Shown: in pieces, positions 8,135 through 16,281 of the stretch
Numbering within the stretch: the first letter of the stretch is position 1
Layout: every line of letters begins with the position of its first letter
NCBI RefSeq assembly: GCF_044792555.1
Contig: NZ_CP126238.1
Span: 2,666,001-2,730,000, forward strand
DNA length: 64,000 bases
DNA from: Alicycliphilus denitrificans_A
Lineage (GTDB): Bacteria > Pseudomonadota > Gammaproteobacteria > Burkholderiales > Burkholderiaceae_C
Reading direction: 5' to 3'
Notes under the pieces: generated by a model
What the model was told of the DNA's origin: nothing
Seen by the model: the letters and a program-made list of their open reading frames with translations, nothing else
Database searches by the model: none
Program-made: the position numbers and the translations under genes

Positions 8135-10078
8135 TCAGAAATCCCCGTGCTGCCACATGTCCTGGGTGAAGCGCACGCACTGGTTGCGACCGTTGTCCTT
8201 GGCGCGGTAGAGCGCCACGTCGGCGTACTTGATGGCCTGCCAGAAACCGTCGGTGTCGCCGGGGAACTCGGCCACACCGATGGAGATGGTCTTGTGCAGC
8301 ACCTTGTCGCCCACCGTGACTTTCATGCCCTCGATCGCCTGGCGGATCTTCTCGGCCACCAGCATGGCGTCGTCGGGCTGCACGTCCATGAGCAGCACCA
8401 GGAATTCCTCGCCGCCGAAACGGATCACGATGTCCGATTCGCGCACCGCGTTCTTCAGCACGATGGCGGTCTCGCGCAGGATCAGGTCGCCCGCATCGTG
8501 GCCGTGCGTGTCGTTGACCTGCTTGAAGTAGTCGATGTCGCAGACCAGCAGGCCGATCTGCGTGCGCCGGCGCAGCACGCCGCTGATGATCTGGGCCGTG
8601 TGGTCCTGCAGGAAGCGGCGGTTGTAGAGCCCGGTCATCGGATCCACCAAGGCCGACTCGCGCAGCGTCTGCATCAGGCGTTTGGCCTCGATGACCGACA
8701 GCGACTGGTTGATGTAGGTTTCCGCGTTGAACAGCTTCTGCGGCGTGGTGGTGTCGCGCATCGTGCCCGCCGGGTCGGCGGCGAAGCGCAGCTGCACCAC
8801 GCCGCCGGCGATGCCGCCGGCCACCAGCGGGATGCAGATATGGCCCATGCCGGCCTCGGGCACGAAGCGGCGGCACACGCCCGGGAATTCGAAGGACGAG
8901 ACCTTGTGCCCGGTCTTGACGGCGCGGCACTGGTTGCAGTCGGTCAGGATGTCGGCGTCGCAGTGCATCACGGCGTCGCCGACCAGCGGCGGGTGGGCCA
9001 CGCGCATGGCCTTCTTCTGCGCGTTGACGTCGTAGACGGTGTAGTCGCGGATGCCCAGTTCGGTTTCGAACACGTCGCCCAGCCGGTGGTAAACGTCGTC
9101 GAGCGCGGCATCCTCCTCGATCACCTTCTTGTAGACCGTCATGCCGTAGACGCTGTCGACCAGGGTGTTGAACTTCTTCGAGAGCGTGCCGATTTCGTCT
9201 TCCGATTTGATCGCGACCTTCTTGGCCAGGTTGATGTCGCCCGTGCTCAGCGAGTCGATCTGCTGGATGATGGCCGCAATCGGGCGCTGGAAGGCCACGA
9301 TGATCCAGCGCACGAAGAAGAACAGCAGCGTCGAGGCGATCAGCAGCACGATGAGGATGGCGTTCACCGATTCGCGGATGATCTGGTAGATGCCGTTGTT
9401 GATGTCGCCGTAGGACTCGGCCACGCTCTTGGCGTGCTGCATGGTCCGCGTGATGCCCTCGGCCACGCGCAGGCGGGCGGCGTCGAAGGCGGCGGCCGTG
9501 GCCTCGGCGTCGCCGCCGCGCGGGGACTTGCGGCGCGCCGTGGTGTAGCCGTCGAGCGCCTGGTCGATGCGGTCGGTCACGACCATGATGTCGCGCAGGT
9601 ATTCCAGGCTTTCCGGGCTGGCCTTGGCCATCGAGCGCAGCAGGTTCTCCACCAGGCTGCCGCTGACGGCTGTCTGGCGCAGACTCAGCCGAGCGTTGAC
9701 GGCGCGGATGGACTTGACGTGGTCGCGCATCGACTGCAGCGCCAGCAGGTCGGAGCCGGGTTCGGCGTGTGCGATGAACTGCAGGTCGCGTTCCAGGTTC
9801 TGCAGGTGGCCCAGCACCTCGCGCGCGGCCTGGTCGTGCGGCACGATCTGCTCGGCCACCTGGTGGTACTTGTACTGCAGGGCCGTCAGCGCGAACACGG
9901 TGACGATGGCCATGGAGCCGAACCAGAACAGCGTGCCCAGCGTCAGCAGCAGGAATTTTTGCTTGATGGGCAGGTCCACGAAGGTCAGCAGCCGCAGGAA
10001 GCGGCGCAGCAGGCCGGTGCGTTGTGGTGGATCCAGGCTGTCGGCGCCGTCTCCTCGGCCGCGGGTATCGTCGTGCAT
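8135..10078 (-). CDS. Membrane-bound diguanylate cyclase with HAMP and cysteine-rich sensor region
   Basis: A protein of 647 residues predicted to make cyclic di-GMP from GTP. Layout: cytoplasmic N-terminus, membrane span about 42-66, periplasmic helical region 70-235, second span about 239-262, HAMP linker 263-315, a GAF-like region about 325-440 containing five cysteines (373, 381, 384, 402, 415), then a GGDEF domain from about 475. The active-site loop is GGEEF (555-559) and an RxxD product-inhibition site (RESD, 546-549) sits exactly five residues before it, so a working, feedback-inhibited enzyme is expected. The ATG at 10078 is preferred because upstream in-frame codons run into low-complexity sequence antisense to the riboswitch. 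Confidence 0.87.
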   Translation of the reverse strand: MHDDTRGRGDGADSLDPPQRTGLLRRFLRLLTFVDLPIKQKFLLLTLGTLFWFGSMAIVTVFALTALQYKYHQVAEQIVPHDQAAREVLGHLQNLERDLQFIAHAEPGSDLLALQSMRDHVKSIRAVNARLSLRQTAVSGSLVENLLRSMAKASPESLEYLRDIMVVTDRIDQALDGYTTARRKSPRGGDAEATAAAFDAARLRVAEGITRTMQHAKSVAESYGDINNGIYQIIRESVNAILIVLLIASTLLFFFVRWIIVAFQRPIAAIIQQIDSLSTGDINLAKKVAIKSEDEIGTLSKKFNTLVDSVYGMTVYKKVIEEDAALDDVYHRLGDVFETELGIRDYTVYDVNAQKKAMRVAHPPLVGDAVMHCDADILTDCNQCRAVKTGHKVSSFEFPGVCRRFVPEAGMGHICIPLVAGGIAGGVVQLRFAADPAGTMRDTTTPQKLFNAETYINQSLSVIEAKRLMQTLRESALVDPMTGLYNRRFLQDHTAQIISGVLRRRTQIGLLVCDIDYFKQVNDTHGHDAGDLILRETAIVLKNAVRESDIVIRFGGEEFLVLLMDVQPDDAMLVAEKIRQAIEGMKVTVGDKVLHKTISIGVAEFPGDTDGFWQAIKYADVALYRAKDNGRNQCVRFTQDMWQHGDF

Positions 10079-10225
10079 GGGGGGGTCGTGGTGGCTGCTG
10101 GGCGCCGGGCCGGGCGACAGAGCGCCGAGATTTGTATCAAGAGGTAGCGCCCATTGTGCCCCAAAAGTCCGGGGGCTGGCCCCATGCCCCCGTCCCGCGC
10201 CGCACCGGACGGTGTGGGGGCAATC

Positions 10226-10242
10226 GCCGGCAAAATGCCGGC
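10226..10242. repeat. Small stem-loop just upstream of the SAH aptamer
   Basis: GCCGGC (10226-10231), loop AAAAT, GCCGGC (10237-10242). It directly precedes the aptamer and may shield its 5' end or belong to the transcript leader. No clear promoter could be assigned. Confidence 0.45.
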
Positions 10243-10244
10243 TC

Positions 10245-10319
10245 GTCCAAGGAGCGTTGCAGCGGCAGCCAGATGCCGTCAGGCTTGGGCCGTCTTCCCG
10301 AATCGCAACGACGCTCACC
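10245..10319 (+). promoter_or_regulatory. S-adenosylhomocysteine (SAH) riboswitch aptamer
   Basis: The segment fits the SAH riboswitch architecture. Stem P1 pairs 10245-10251 with 10284-10290 (7 bp, one G-U). GAGCGT (10252-10257) pairs with ACGCTC (10311-10316), forming the long-range stem. The inner hairpin CGGCA/TGCCG is at 10263-10267 and 10274-10278. The conserved core strings GGAGCG-TTGC, CAGGCT and AACG-CGCTCAC are all present. Compared with the Ralstonia aptamer as I remember it, the C-to-T change in GAGCGC is matched by a compensating G-to-A change in the partner strand. Such elements turn on SAH recycling genes when SAH accumulates. Here the next gene on the strand is TerB-like rather than ahcY or metF. 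Confidence 0.9.
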
Positions 10320-10350
10320 TGTTTTCCGGTTTTTTGCACAGGTGGGTATG
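10316..10350 (+). promoter_or_regulatory. Possible expression platform hairpin of the SAH riboswitch
   Basis: CACCTGT (10316-10322) can pair with ACAGGTG (10338-10344), which contains an AGGTG Shine-Dalgarno-like string ahead of an in-frame ATG at 10348. The 5' arm begins on the last base of the aptamer's long-range stem, so ligand binding could compete with this hairpin. This is inferred from complementarity only. Confidence 0.4.
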
Positions 10351-10461
10351 GCAAAACTTGACCCTCTTGTTTCCCCCTGGTTCTCAACCAAGCCCCCCAA
10401 CGGGGAACCACCCCGCAGCCCCGCACTCCCACTCCCATCCTTTCAACGCCCCAGGAATGCC

Positions 10462-11472
10462 ATGACCGCCGAAGAAATCCGCGCCACCCTTACCCTGTGC
10501 CTGATGGCCTCGTTTGCCGACGGCGAGAAGCACGATCGCGAGCGCGAACAAATCCGCCAGGTGGCGCAAGGACTGGCGGGTGACGAGCAGGTCAACCTGC
10601 CCGGCCTGTACCAGGACGTGCTGCTGCGCCGCGTGCAGCTGCCCGAAGTTCTGGGCCGCCTTGCCACCCTCGAATCCCGCCAGCTGGCCTACGAAATGGC
10701 CGTGTGCGTATGTGAGGCCGACGGCCACACCAGCGCCAAGGAAGATGCCTTCCTGGCCCAGGTACGCCATGCCTGGGGCATGGGGGCCGCGCAGGCACCC
10801 GCGGGCTTCGACACCCAGGCCCAGGCCTTGGCCGAAGCGCCCCTGCAGGCGCCGTTGGCCGAACCCGCGCCGTTGCCGGCAGCGGCAACTGCGCCCCACC
10901 CCGCTGCCGCGGACACCCTGCCCGCCACGGCCGCGCAGCGCCGCCCCGGCAGCCTGCCGCCCGCGGAGATGGATCGCAAGATCCTGCAGGCGTCGATCAT
11001 GAACGGCGCCATCGAGCTGCTGCCCGAGAACCTGTCCACCCTGGCCATCATTCCGCTGCAGATGCGGCTGGTCTATCAGATCGGCCAGAGCTACGGCTAT
11101 GAACTGGATCGCGGCCACATCAAGGACCTGTTGGCCACGCTGGGCGTGGGCCTGACCTCGCAATACCTGGAGCAGGCGGGCCGCAAGCTGCTCAGCGGCC
11201 TGCTGGGCAAGGCGGGCAAGGGCCTGCTGGGTGGCCTGGGGCGCCAGGCGGTGAGCAGCGGCATGAGCTTTGCCGCCACCTACGCGCTGGGGCATGTAGC
11301 CAACCAGTACTACGCGGGCGGGCGCACGTTGTCCAGCGACATGCTCAAGGACGCCTACCAGCACGTCATGCAGGACGGTCGTGCGCTGCAGGCGCGCTAC
11401 CTGCCGCAGATGCAGGAAACCGCCCGCCAGCTGGACACGGCCAAGATTTTGTCCATGGTGCGCGGCGGTTGA
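10462..11472 (+). CDS. TerB-like protein with DUF697/YcjF-like C-terminal region
   Basis: A protein of 336 residues. Residues 1-115 resemble the TerB/DjlA all-helical domain (LCLMASFADGEKHDREREQI; later MAVCVCEADGHTSAKEDAFL), including the two acidic half-sites typical of TerB. An alanine/proline linker at about 120-165 leads to a C-terminal part that recalls DUF697 proteins (AIIPLQMRLVYQIGQSYGYE), with glycine-rich membrane-active helices. Function is unknown; TerB domains occur in stress and membrane-surveillance proteins. The ATG at 10462 has AGGA five bases upstream and starts the domain. An in-frame ATG at 10348 would add 38 proline-rich residues. It lies downstream of the SAH riboswitch, an unexpected partner. 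Confidence 0.72.
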   Translation: MTAEEIRATLTLCLMASFADGEKHDREREQIRQVAQGLAGDEQVNLPGLYQDVLLRRVQLPEVLGRLATLESRQLAYEMAVCVCEADGHTSAKEDAFLAQVRHAWGMGAAQAPAGFDTQAQALAEAPLQAPLAEPAPLPAAATAPHPAAADTLPATAAQRRPGSLPPAEMDRKILQASIMNGAIELLPENLSTLAIIPLQMRLVYQIGQSYGYELDRGHIKDLLATLGVGLTSQYLEQAGRKLLSGLLGKAGKGLLGGLGRQAVSSGMSFAATYALGHVANQYYAGGRTLSSDMLKDAYQHVMQDGRALQARYLPQMQETARQLDTAKILSMVRGG

Positions 11473-11484
11473 CGCCGCCTGACG

Positions 11485-11530
11485 TGCCAATTTTGCTATT
11501 TATTCAATAGCTTTTGACGCTTTCCGTGCA
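11485..11530. repeat. Dispersed hairpin repeat, copy 2 (degenerate)
   Basis: CAATTTTGCTAT...AATAGCTTTTGACGCTTT follows the TerB-like gene. It keeps the AATAGCT and CGCTTT cores but the second arm has decayed. The rest of the gap to 11778 holds nothing recognisable apart from a weak promoter-like pair near 11662 and 11685. Confidence 0.5.
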
Positions 11531-11778
11531 TGGGCTTGATCCGCATTTCATTCAAACCTGGACCAATGCGCAACAGTCTTCCCGCCCGGAACGGGTGAGG
11601 ACCACTGTATCGGCATATGTAGGACAAGCACGCGACACCGTGGCCATGCGGCGCGCATGCATTGCGTAGCGTGGCTGAAGAATTGATACTGCCGCCGTCG
11701 GATAGACAAAAGCGTTTGCATCTGACACGCAGAAGCCCAGCCCGAATCGTATGGTCACACTATCCCAGGAGGACGATC

Positions 11779-12075
11779 ATGCTCAAGCGATTCTTTGATC
11801 CCGCAACCATCTATGTCCGTCGTGCCCAGAGCTGTCTGGACGATGCCCGCATGGCCGCGCTGGAGCATGAAAATGCCGCGGAATACCATCTGGCACTGGC
11901 CAAGATGTACCGCCATCGCGTCGCTCGGCTGGAGGCGGAGCTTGATCCTGGAAACGGGCAGGCCCGCGTGGTTTCGCAGCCCACGGCACCACTGCCGCGT
12001 ATCGCGGCGCTCAAAAAACACAAGGAGACGGGTCAAGCGCAACCCGCCTTCCTGGCCCAGGGCGCTACCAGCTGA
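11779..12075 (+). CDS. Small protein of unknown function
   Basis: A protein of 98 residues, not recognised. The ATG at 11779 has a perfect AGGAGG ribosome-binding site six bases upstream, which makes it a convincing gene. Residues 1-55 are predicted helical and amphipathic, rich in Ala, Arg and Glu (EHENAAEYHLALAKMYRHRVARLEAEL looks like a coiled coil, seen as two overlapping segments). The tail is Pro/Gln/Lys-rich and probably disordered. No membrane span or signal peptide. The endolysin gene follows 54 bases later on the same strand, so the two may be co-transcribed; a spanin or holin role is not supported because there is no hydrophobic segment. Confidence 0.65.
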   Translation: MLKRFFDPATIYVRRAQSCLDDARMAALEHENAAEYHLALAKMYRHRVARLEAELDPGNGQARVVSQPTAPLPRIAALKKHKETGQAQPAFLAQGATS

Positions 12076-12129
12076 CCCCTTCATGGTGCGTGCAGCGCAC
12101 TCCTGGGGCCGCGAGGCCAAGGGGGATTT

Positions 12130-12771
12130 ATGACCGTCGCGATCACCGTGGATGACCTTGCCACCCTCGCACCAAATGCCCGCTCCAGTTACCGCGAGGC
12201 ATTTTCCAATGCCCAGCCGGTGCTCGATCTGTTTGAAATTTCGGCATCTCCCCTGCGCCTTGCGCATTTCATGGCACAGGTGCTCCACGAGAGCGGCGGG
12301 CTGGCGATTCAGTTTGAAAACCTCAATTACAGTGCCGCCCGCCTGCCCAAGGTATGGCCCAGCAGGTTCCAGCCGACCGGGCCGCTCAACCCCAACGACT
12401 ACGCGCACAACCCGCAGAAACTGGCCAACGAGGTGTATGGCAGGCGCATGGGCAACACGGCCCCCAACGATGGTTTCACCTACCGTGGCCGGGGCCTGCT
12501 GCAGCTGACGGGCAAGGACAGCTACGGCGAGGCCACCCGGATCGTGCGCGGCAGCTTTCCGGACGCGCCGGACTTTGTGCAGGCGCCCGACGAGGTCATC
12601 AGCGCCGATTGGTGCGTGAAGGTGGCGGCAGCCGAGTGGCAGCAAAAGGGCTGCAACGCGAAGGCCGATGCGGACTCCATCAACCTGGTGACCAAGGCCA
12701 TCAACGGCGGGCTGATTGGGCTGGCGGAGCGCAAGGAGTGGCTCAGGCGCACCAAGGCCGTGTGGCCTTGA
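12130..12771 (+). CDS. GH19 chitinase-like endolysin (phage type)
   Basis: A protein of 213 residues of the glycoside hydrolase 19 type found as phage and prophage lysozymes, which cut the glycan strands of peptidoglycan or chitin. The catalytic glutamate fits the motif HFMAQVLHESGG near residue 55, followed by the characteristic FENLNYSA stretch and, near residue 120, YRGRGLLQLTG. There is no signal peptide, so export would need a holin, another route or cell lysis; no holin gene is adjacent. The neighbours are ordinary chromosomal genes, so this looks like a domesticated or leftover phage gene rather than part of a prophage. Confidence 0.85.
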   Translation: MTVAITVDDLATLAPNARSSYREAFSNAQPVLDLFEISASPLRLAHFMAQVLHESGGLAIQFENLNYSAARLPKVWPSRFQPTGPLNPNDYAHNPQKLANEVYGRRMGNTAPNDGFTYRGRGLLQLTGKDSYGEATRIVRGSFPDAPDFVQAPDEVISADWCVKVAAAEWQQKGCNAKADADSINLVTKAINGGLIGLAERKEWLRRTKAVWP

Positions 12772-12780
12772 GGGGCTGGA

Positions 12781-14202
12781 TCAGCTGCCCGCCACCTTCA
12801 TGCGGTTGATGAGGATGGAGCCCACGGTCTTGGCGCCGTAGTTGTAGGCGTCGGCGCCCACGGCCTCTATGCCGCGCAGCATGTCCTTGAGGTTTCCGGC
12901 GATGGTGATCTCGTGCACGGGGTAGGCGATCTGGCCATTTTCCACCCAGAAGCCGCTGGCGCCGCGCGAGTAGTCGCCCGTCACATAGTTCACACCCTGA
13001 CCCATGAGCTCGATGACGAACAGGCCCGTGCCCAGCTTCTTCAGCATCGCGTCCAGGTCATCGCCTGCCTGGGTCAGACGCGAGGACAGCACCAGGTTGT
13101 GCGATCCGCCCGCGTTACCCGTGGTCTTCATGCCGAGCTTGCGCGCCGAATAGGTGCTGAGGAAGTACCCCTGCACGCGCCCCTCTTCCACCACCTGGCG
13201 CGGCGCCACGCGCACACCCTCCTCGTCGAACGGCGAGCTGCCCTTGCCGCCCGGGATGAACGGGTCTTCGCTCACGTCGATGTGATCGGCAAAGACCTGC
13301 TTGCCCAACGAATCGACCAGGAAGCTGCTCTTGCGGTACAGCGCGCCGCCGCTCACGGCCTGCACGAAGCTGCCCAGCAGGCCGGCGGCCAGGGGCGATT
13401 CGAACAGCACCGGGCATTCGGTGGTGGGAATCTTGCGGCTGCCGAGTCGGGAGAGGGCGCGCTGGGCGGCGTAGCGGCCCACGGCCTCGGGCGCGGCCAG
13501 CTCGGTCGCGTCGCGCATCGAGCTGTACCAGGCGTCGCGCTGCATCTCGGCATTGCGCCCAGGCAGCGAGGCAATCGGGGCCACCGAGATGCTGTGGCGC
13601 GAGCTGGCGTAGCCGCCGCGAAAGCCGCGCGTGTGGGCGCTGAAGAAGTGGCTTTGCTGCGCGGACACGCCCGCGCCCTCGCTGTTGGTGATGCGCCTGT
13701 GGGTCTTGAGGGCCGCTGCCTCGCATTGCAGCGCCAGGCGCGCGGCCTCTTCGCTGGTGATGGCCCAGGGGTGGAACAGCTGCAGGTCGCGGTGGCTGTC
13801 CGGCGGGGCGATGTCGGCCTCGTCCGGCAGGCCGGCCACGGGGTCTTCGGCGGTGAAGCGCGCGATGTCGTAGGCGGCCTGCACGGTGCGCTCCACGGCA
13901 GCGGGGGAAAAATCGGAGGTGCTGGCGTTGCCGCGCCGGTGGCCCACATACACGGTCACGCCCAGGGACTTGTCGCGGTTGCGCTCCACGGTCTCCAGCT
14001 CGCCCTTGCGCACGTTGACAGACAGGCCGCAGCCCTCGGAGGCATCGGCCCCGGCGTCGGTGGCGCCCAGCTTTTTGGCGTGGGCCAGGGCATGGTCTAC
14101 CAGGCCTTCGAAGAATTCACGGGTATAGCTGAAGCCGCTTTCGGGCTGGGCCGGGTGCTGCGAGGGGGCGACGCGCGTGGCGCGGGAGCTGGGTTTATTC
14201 AT
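12781..14202 (-). CDS. pmbA: Metalloprotease PmbA/TldD family, PmbA subunit
   Basis: A protein of 473 residues. PmbA (TldE) forms a heterodimer with TldD that degrades or trims peptides; in Escherichia coli it matures microcin B17 and acts on the CcdA antitoxin. The protein carries the family's N-terminal region (DASEGCGLSVNVRKGELE) and the C-terminal core with ATTGN-like and SRGASGFWVENG segments. PmbA itself lacks the metal-binding HExxxH of TldD, and none is seen here. Start at 14202 (MNKPSS) was chosen over an upstream codon lying in the spacer. It is divergent from darP, with 78 bases between the start codons. Confidence 0.92.
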   Translation of the reverse strand: MNKPSSRATRVAPSQHPAQPESGFSYTREFFEGLVDHALAHAKKLGATDAGADASEGCGLSVNVRKGELETVERNRDKSLGVTVYVGHRRGNASTSDFSPAAVERTVQAAYDIARFTAEDPVAGLPDEADIAPPDSHRDLQLFHPWAITSEEAARLALQCEAAALKTHRRITNSEGAGVSAQQSHFFSAHTRGFRGGYASSRHSISVAPIASLPGRNAEMQRDAWYSSMRDATELAAPEAVGRYAAQRALSRLGSRKIPTTECPVLFESPLAAGLLGSFVQAVSGGALYRKSSFLVDSLGKQVFADHIDVSEDPFIPGGKGSSPFDEEGVRVAPRQVVEEGRVQGYFLSTYSARKLGMKTTGNAGGSHNLVLSSRLTQAGDDLDAMLKKLGTGLFVIELMGQGVNYVTGDYSRGASGFWVENGQIAYPVHEITIAGNLKDMLRGIEAVGADAYNYGAKTVGSILINRMKVAGS

Positions 14203-14280
14203 AGCGGCAGCTATGATACTTGCCGCCCCAATCACCGCACGGCAAACGCCGTTGCGGCACTGTTTCTGCCCCGCCCCACC

Positions 14281-14964
14281 ATGTCACGCAAACCCCAAAA
14301 AGGCTATTTTGTGAAGGGCCATTTCGTTGCCGAAGGCAGCGAGCTGGACCTGCAACTGAAGGCCGAACTCAAAGGCACCACGGGTGCCACCAAGACCGAC
14401 CTGAAACGCGAGATGGAGGCCCTGCAGACACTGGGCGCGGAGCTGCTCACGCTGCGCGCCGACCTGTTTGCCCGCCTTCAACTCCCCGAAAAGCTGCAGG
14501 ACGCACTGGACGAGGCCCGGCGCATCACCAACTTCGAGGGCAAGCGCCGGCAGATGCAGTTCATCGGCAAGCTCATGCGCAAGCTCGATGACGACACCGT
14601 GGCCGCCATCCAGAGCGCGCTGGACGAGCAGCACAGCGGCTCGGCCCACGAGAAACTGGCGCTGCATCAGGCCGAGCACTGGCGCGACCGCCTGATTGCC
14701 AGCGACGATGCCCTGCCCCAGTGGCTGCAGCAGTTTCCGGATACCGACACGCAGCAGCTGCGCGCACTGATACGCCAGGCGCGCAAGGACGCGCCACCCG
14801 AGGACAAGGCCGCCGTGTCGCAAGGCCTGGCCCCGCGCAAGGGCCGCGCCTACCGCGAGCTGTTCCAGCTGGTACGCGCACAGATGGGCGCTGCACTGGC
14901 TCACAATCAAGCCTCACCCGACAGCCACAACGAGGAGGACGGCCATGCCCCACAGCACCCATGA
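14281..14964 (+). CDS. darP: Ribosome biogenesis factor DarP/YjgA (DUF615)
   Basis: A protein of 227 residues, highly charged and helical, of the YjgA family that associates with late 50S ribosome precursors. The N-terminus (MSRKPQKGYFVKG) and the repeated LDEARRI-type and RRQMQFIGKLMRKLD segments are characteristic; the latter is the conserved core. Family members are about 175-200 residues, so there is a modest C-terminal extension here (ASPDSHNEEDGHAPQHP) that overlaps the start of mogA by 20 bases, pointing to translational coupling. Confidence 0.9.
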   Translation: MSRKPQKGYFVKGHFVAEGSELDLQLKAELKGTTGATKTDLKREMEALQTLGAELLTLRADLFARLQLPEKLQDALDEARRITNFEGKRRQMQFIGKLMRKLDDDTVAAIQSALDEQHSGSAHEKLALHQAEHWRDRLIASDDALPQWLQQFPDTDTQQLRALIRQARKDAPPEDKAAVSQGLAPRKGRAYRELFQLVRAQMGAALAHNQASPDSHNEEDGHAPQHP

Positions 14965-15544
14965 GTACGCGCCGGTCAAGATCGGCATCATCTCCATCAG
15001 CGACCGCGCCAGCAGCGGCGACTACGAGGACAAGGGCCTGCCCGCGCTGCACGACTGGCTCAAGCGCGCGCTGCACAACCCGATCACCTTCGAGCCGCGC
15101 CTGATCCCCGACGAGAAGCAGCGCATCAGCGCCACGCTGATCGAGCTGGTGGATGCGGGTTGCTCGCTGGTGCTGACGACCGGCGGCACCGGCCCGGCGC
15201 TGCGCGACGTGACGCCCGAGGCCACGCTGGCCGTGGCCGACAAGGAGATGCCGGGCTTTGGCGAGCAGATGCGCCAGATCTCGCTGAAGTTCGTGCCCAC
15301 GGCCATCCTGTCGCGCCAGGTGGCGGTGATACGGGCGCAAAGCCTGATCATCAACCTGCCGGGCCAGCCCAAGGCGATTGCCGAGACGCTGGAGGGCTTG
15401 CGCGACGAGAGTGGCGCTCAACTGGTGCCGGGCATCTTCGCCGCCGTCCCTTACTGCATCGACCTGATTGGCGGCCCCTACCTGGAGACGCGCCCCGAGG
15501 TCTGCAAGGCCTTTCGGCCCAAGGGCGCCGTGCGCAGCCGCTGA
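14945..15544 (+). CDS. mogA: Molybdopterin adenylyltransferase
   Basis: A protein of 199 residues that activates molybdopterin with ATP to give adenylyl-molybdopterin during molybdenum cofactor synthesis. The MoCF-binding fold motifs are present: ISDRASSGDYEDKG at the N-terminus, the TTGGTGP loop at about residue 80, and LPGQPKA at about 137. It begins within the last codons of darP (20-base overlap). Requirement for this enzyme implies molybdoenzymes such as nitrate reductase elsewhere in the genome. Confidence 0.93.
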   Translation: MPHSTHEYAPVKIGIISISDRASSGDYEDKGLPALHDWLKRALHNPITFEPRLIPDEKQRISATLIELVDAGCSLVLTTGGTGPALRDVTPEATLAVADKEMPGFGEQMRQISLKFVPTAILSRQVAVIRAQSLIINLPGQPKAIAETLEGLRDESGAQLVPGIFAAVPYCIDLIGGPYLETRPEVCKAFRPKGAVRSR

Positions 15545-15577
15545 CGCGCACCCATGGTCCGCCCGGCCCTGCTGCCG

Positions 15578-16240
15578 TCAGGCAAAGCCGCGCAGCTCGG
15601 CCCATTCGTCCCAGGGCGCGCGCGTGGAACGCAGCGCGTTGATGGGCGCAGCCTTGTCTTCATAGCCCAGGGCCACGCCGCAGGCCACGTGGTAGGGCTC
15701 GGGCAGGGCCAGCTGGCGCTGCAGCGTGCCAGCGTAGCGGCGCCAGAAGCCCTGGGCGCAGGTGGCCAGCCCGTGGTGCACGGCCAGCAGCATCAGGGAC
15801 TGCAGGTATATCCCTAAGTCCGCCCACTGCGGCAGGCCCATGCGCTCGTCCACGCACACGAAGATACCCACGGGGGCGCCGAAGAACTCGGCATTCTTCG
15901 CCAGCTGCTCCAGGCGCGCGGCCTTGTCCTCGCGCGGGATGCCGATGGCGCGGTACAGATCCTCGCCATTGGAAAAGCGGCGCGTGCGGTAGGGCTCCCA
16001 CAGGCCCGGTGGGTAGGATTGGTTGGCGGGACCGTCCTCGCCCTGGGCCGCGGACACGGCGGCTATCACCTGCCGCAGGGGCTCGCCGGTCAGCGCGAGC
16101 ACGCGCCAGGGCTGCAGGTTGCCGCCGGATGCAGCCTGTGCCGCCTCGTGGAGCAGGGTCTGCACCAGCGCCGCGGGTGGCACTTCAGGCAAAAAGGCGC
16201 GCACGGAGCGGCGCTGGCGCAAGGCTTGGGTCACGTCCAC
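15578..16240 (-). CDS. Nitroreductase-family flavoprotein
   Basis: A protein of 220 residues with the FMN-binding RRSVRAFLP N-terminal signature, an SGGNLQPWR segment, and the GLATCAQGFW region that contacts FMN in the nitroreductase superfamily. These enzymes use NAD(P)H to reduce nitroaromatics, quinones or enones; the natural substrate is not deducible. The start at 16240 is GTG, giving the usual spacing to the RRSVR motif. It is convergent with mogA and lies downstream of cysE on the same strand (41-base gap). Confidence 0.87.
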   Translation of the reverse strand: MDVTQALRQRRSVRAFLPEVPPAALVQTLLHEAAQAASGGNLQPWRVLALTGEPLRQVIAAVSAAQGEDGPANQSYPPGLWEPYRTRRFSNGEDLYRAIGIPREDKAARLEQLAKNAEFFGAPVGIFVCVDERMGLPQWADLGIYLQSLMLLAVHHGLATCAQGFWRRYAGTLQRQLALPEPYHVACGVALGYEDKAAPINALRSTRAPWDEWAELRGFA

Positions 16241-16281
16241 TGAGATCTCACTTTCAAGTAATGGCAGAAATGGTTCGGCGC

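Noticed and set aside
8147..10147. Open frame antisense to the diguanylate cyclase
   Set aside because: His/Val/Gly-rich shadow frame, no ribosome-binding site or family motif.
10024..10461. N-terminal extension of the TerB-like protein
   Set aside because: Only the part from 10348 could be coding. The rest crosses the SAH aptamer, and the domain begins at 10462 with a good ribosome-binding site.
12130..12771. Endolysin as evidence of a prophage
   Set aside because: No integrase, structural, terminase or holin gene and no attachment repeats nearby; the neighbours are core genes.
12913..14280. Upstream extension of darP across pmbA
   Set aside because: The frame is open by chance antisense to pmbA; the true start at 14281 gives the family's known N-terminus.
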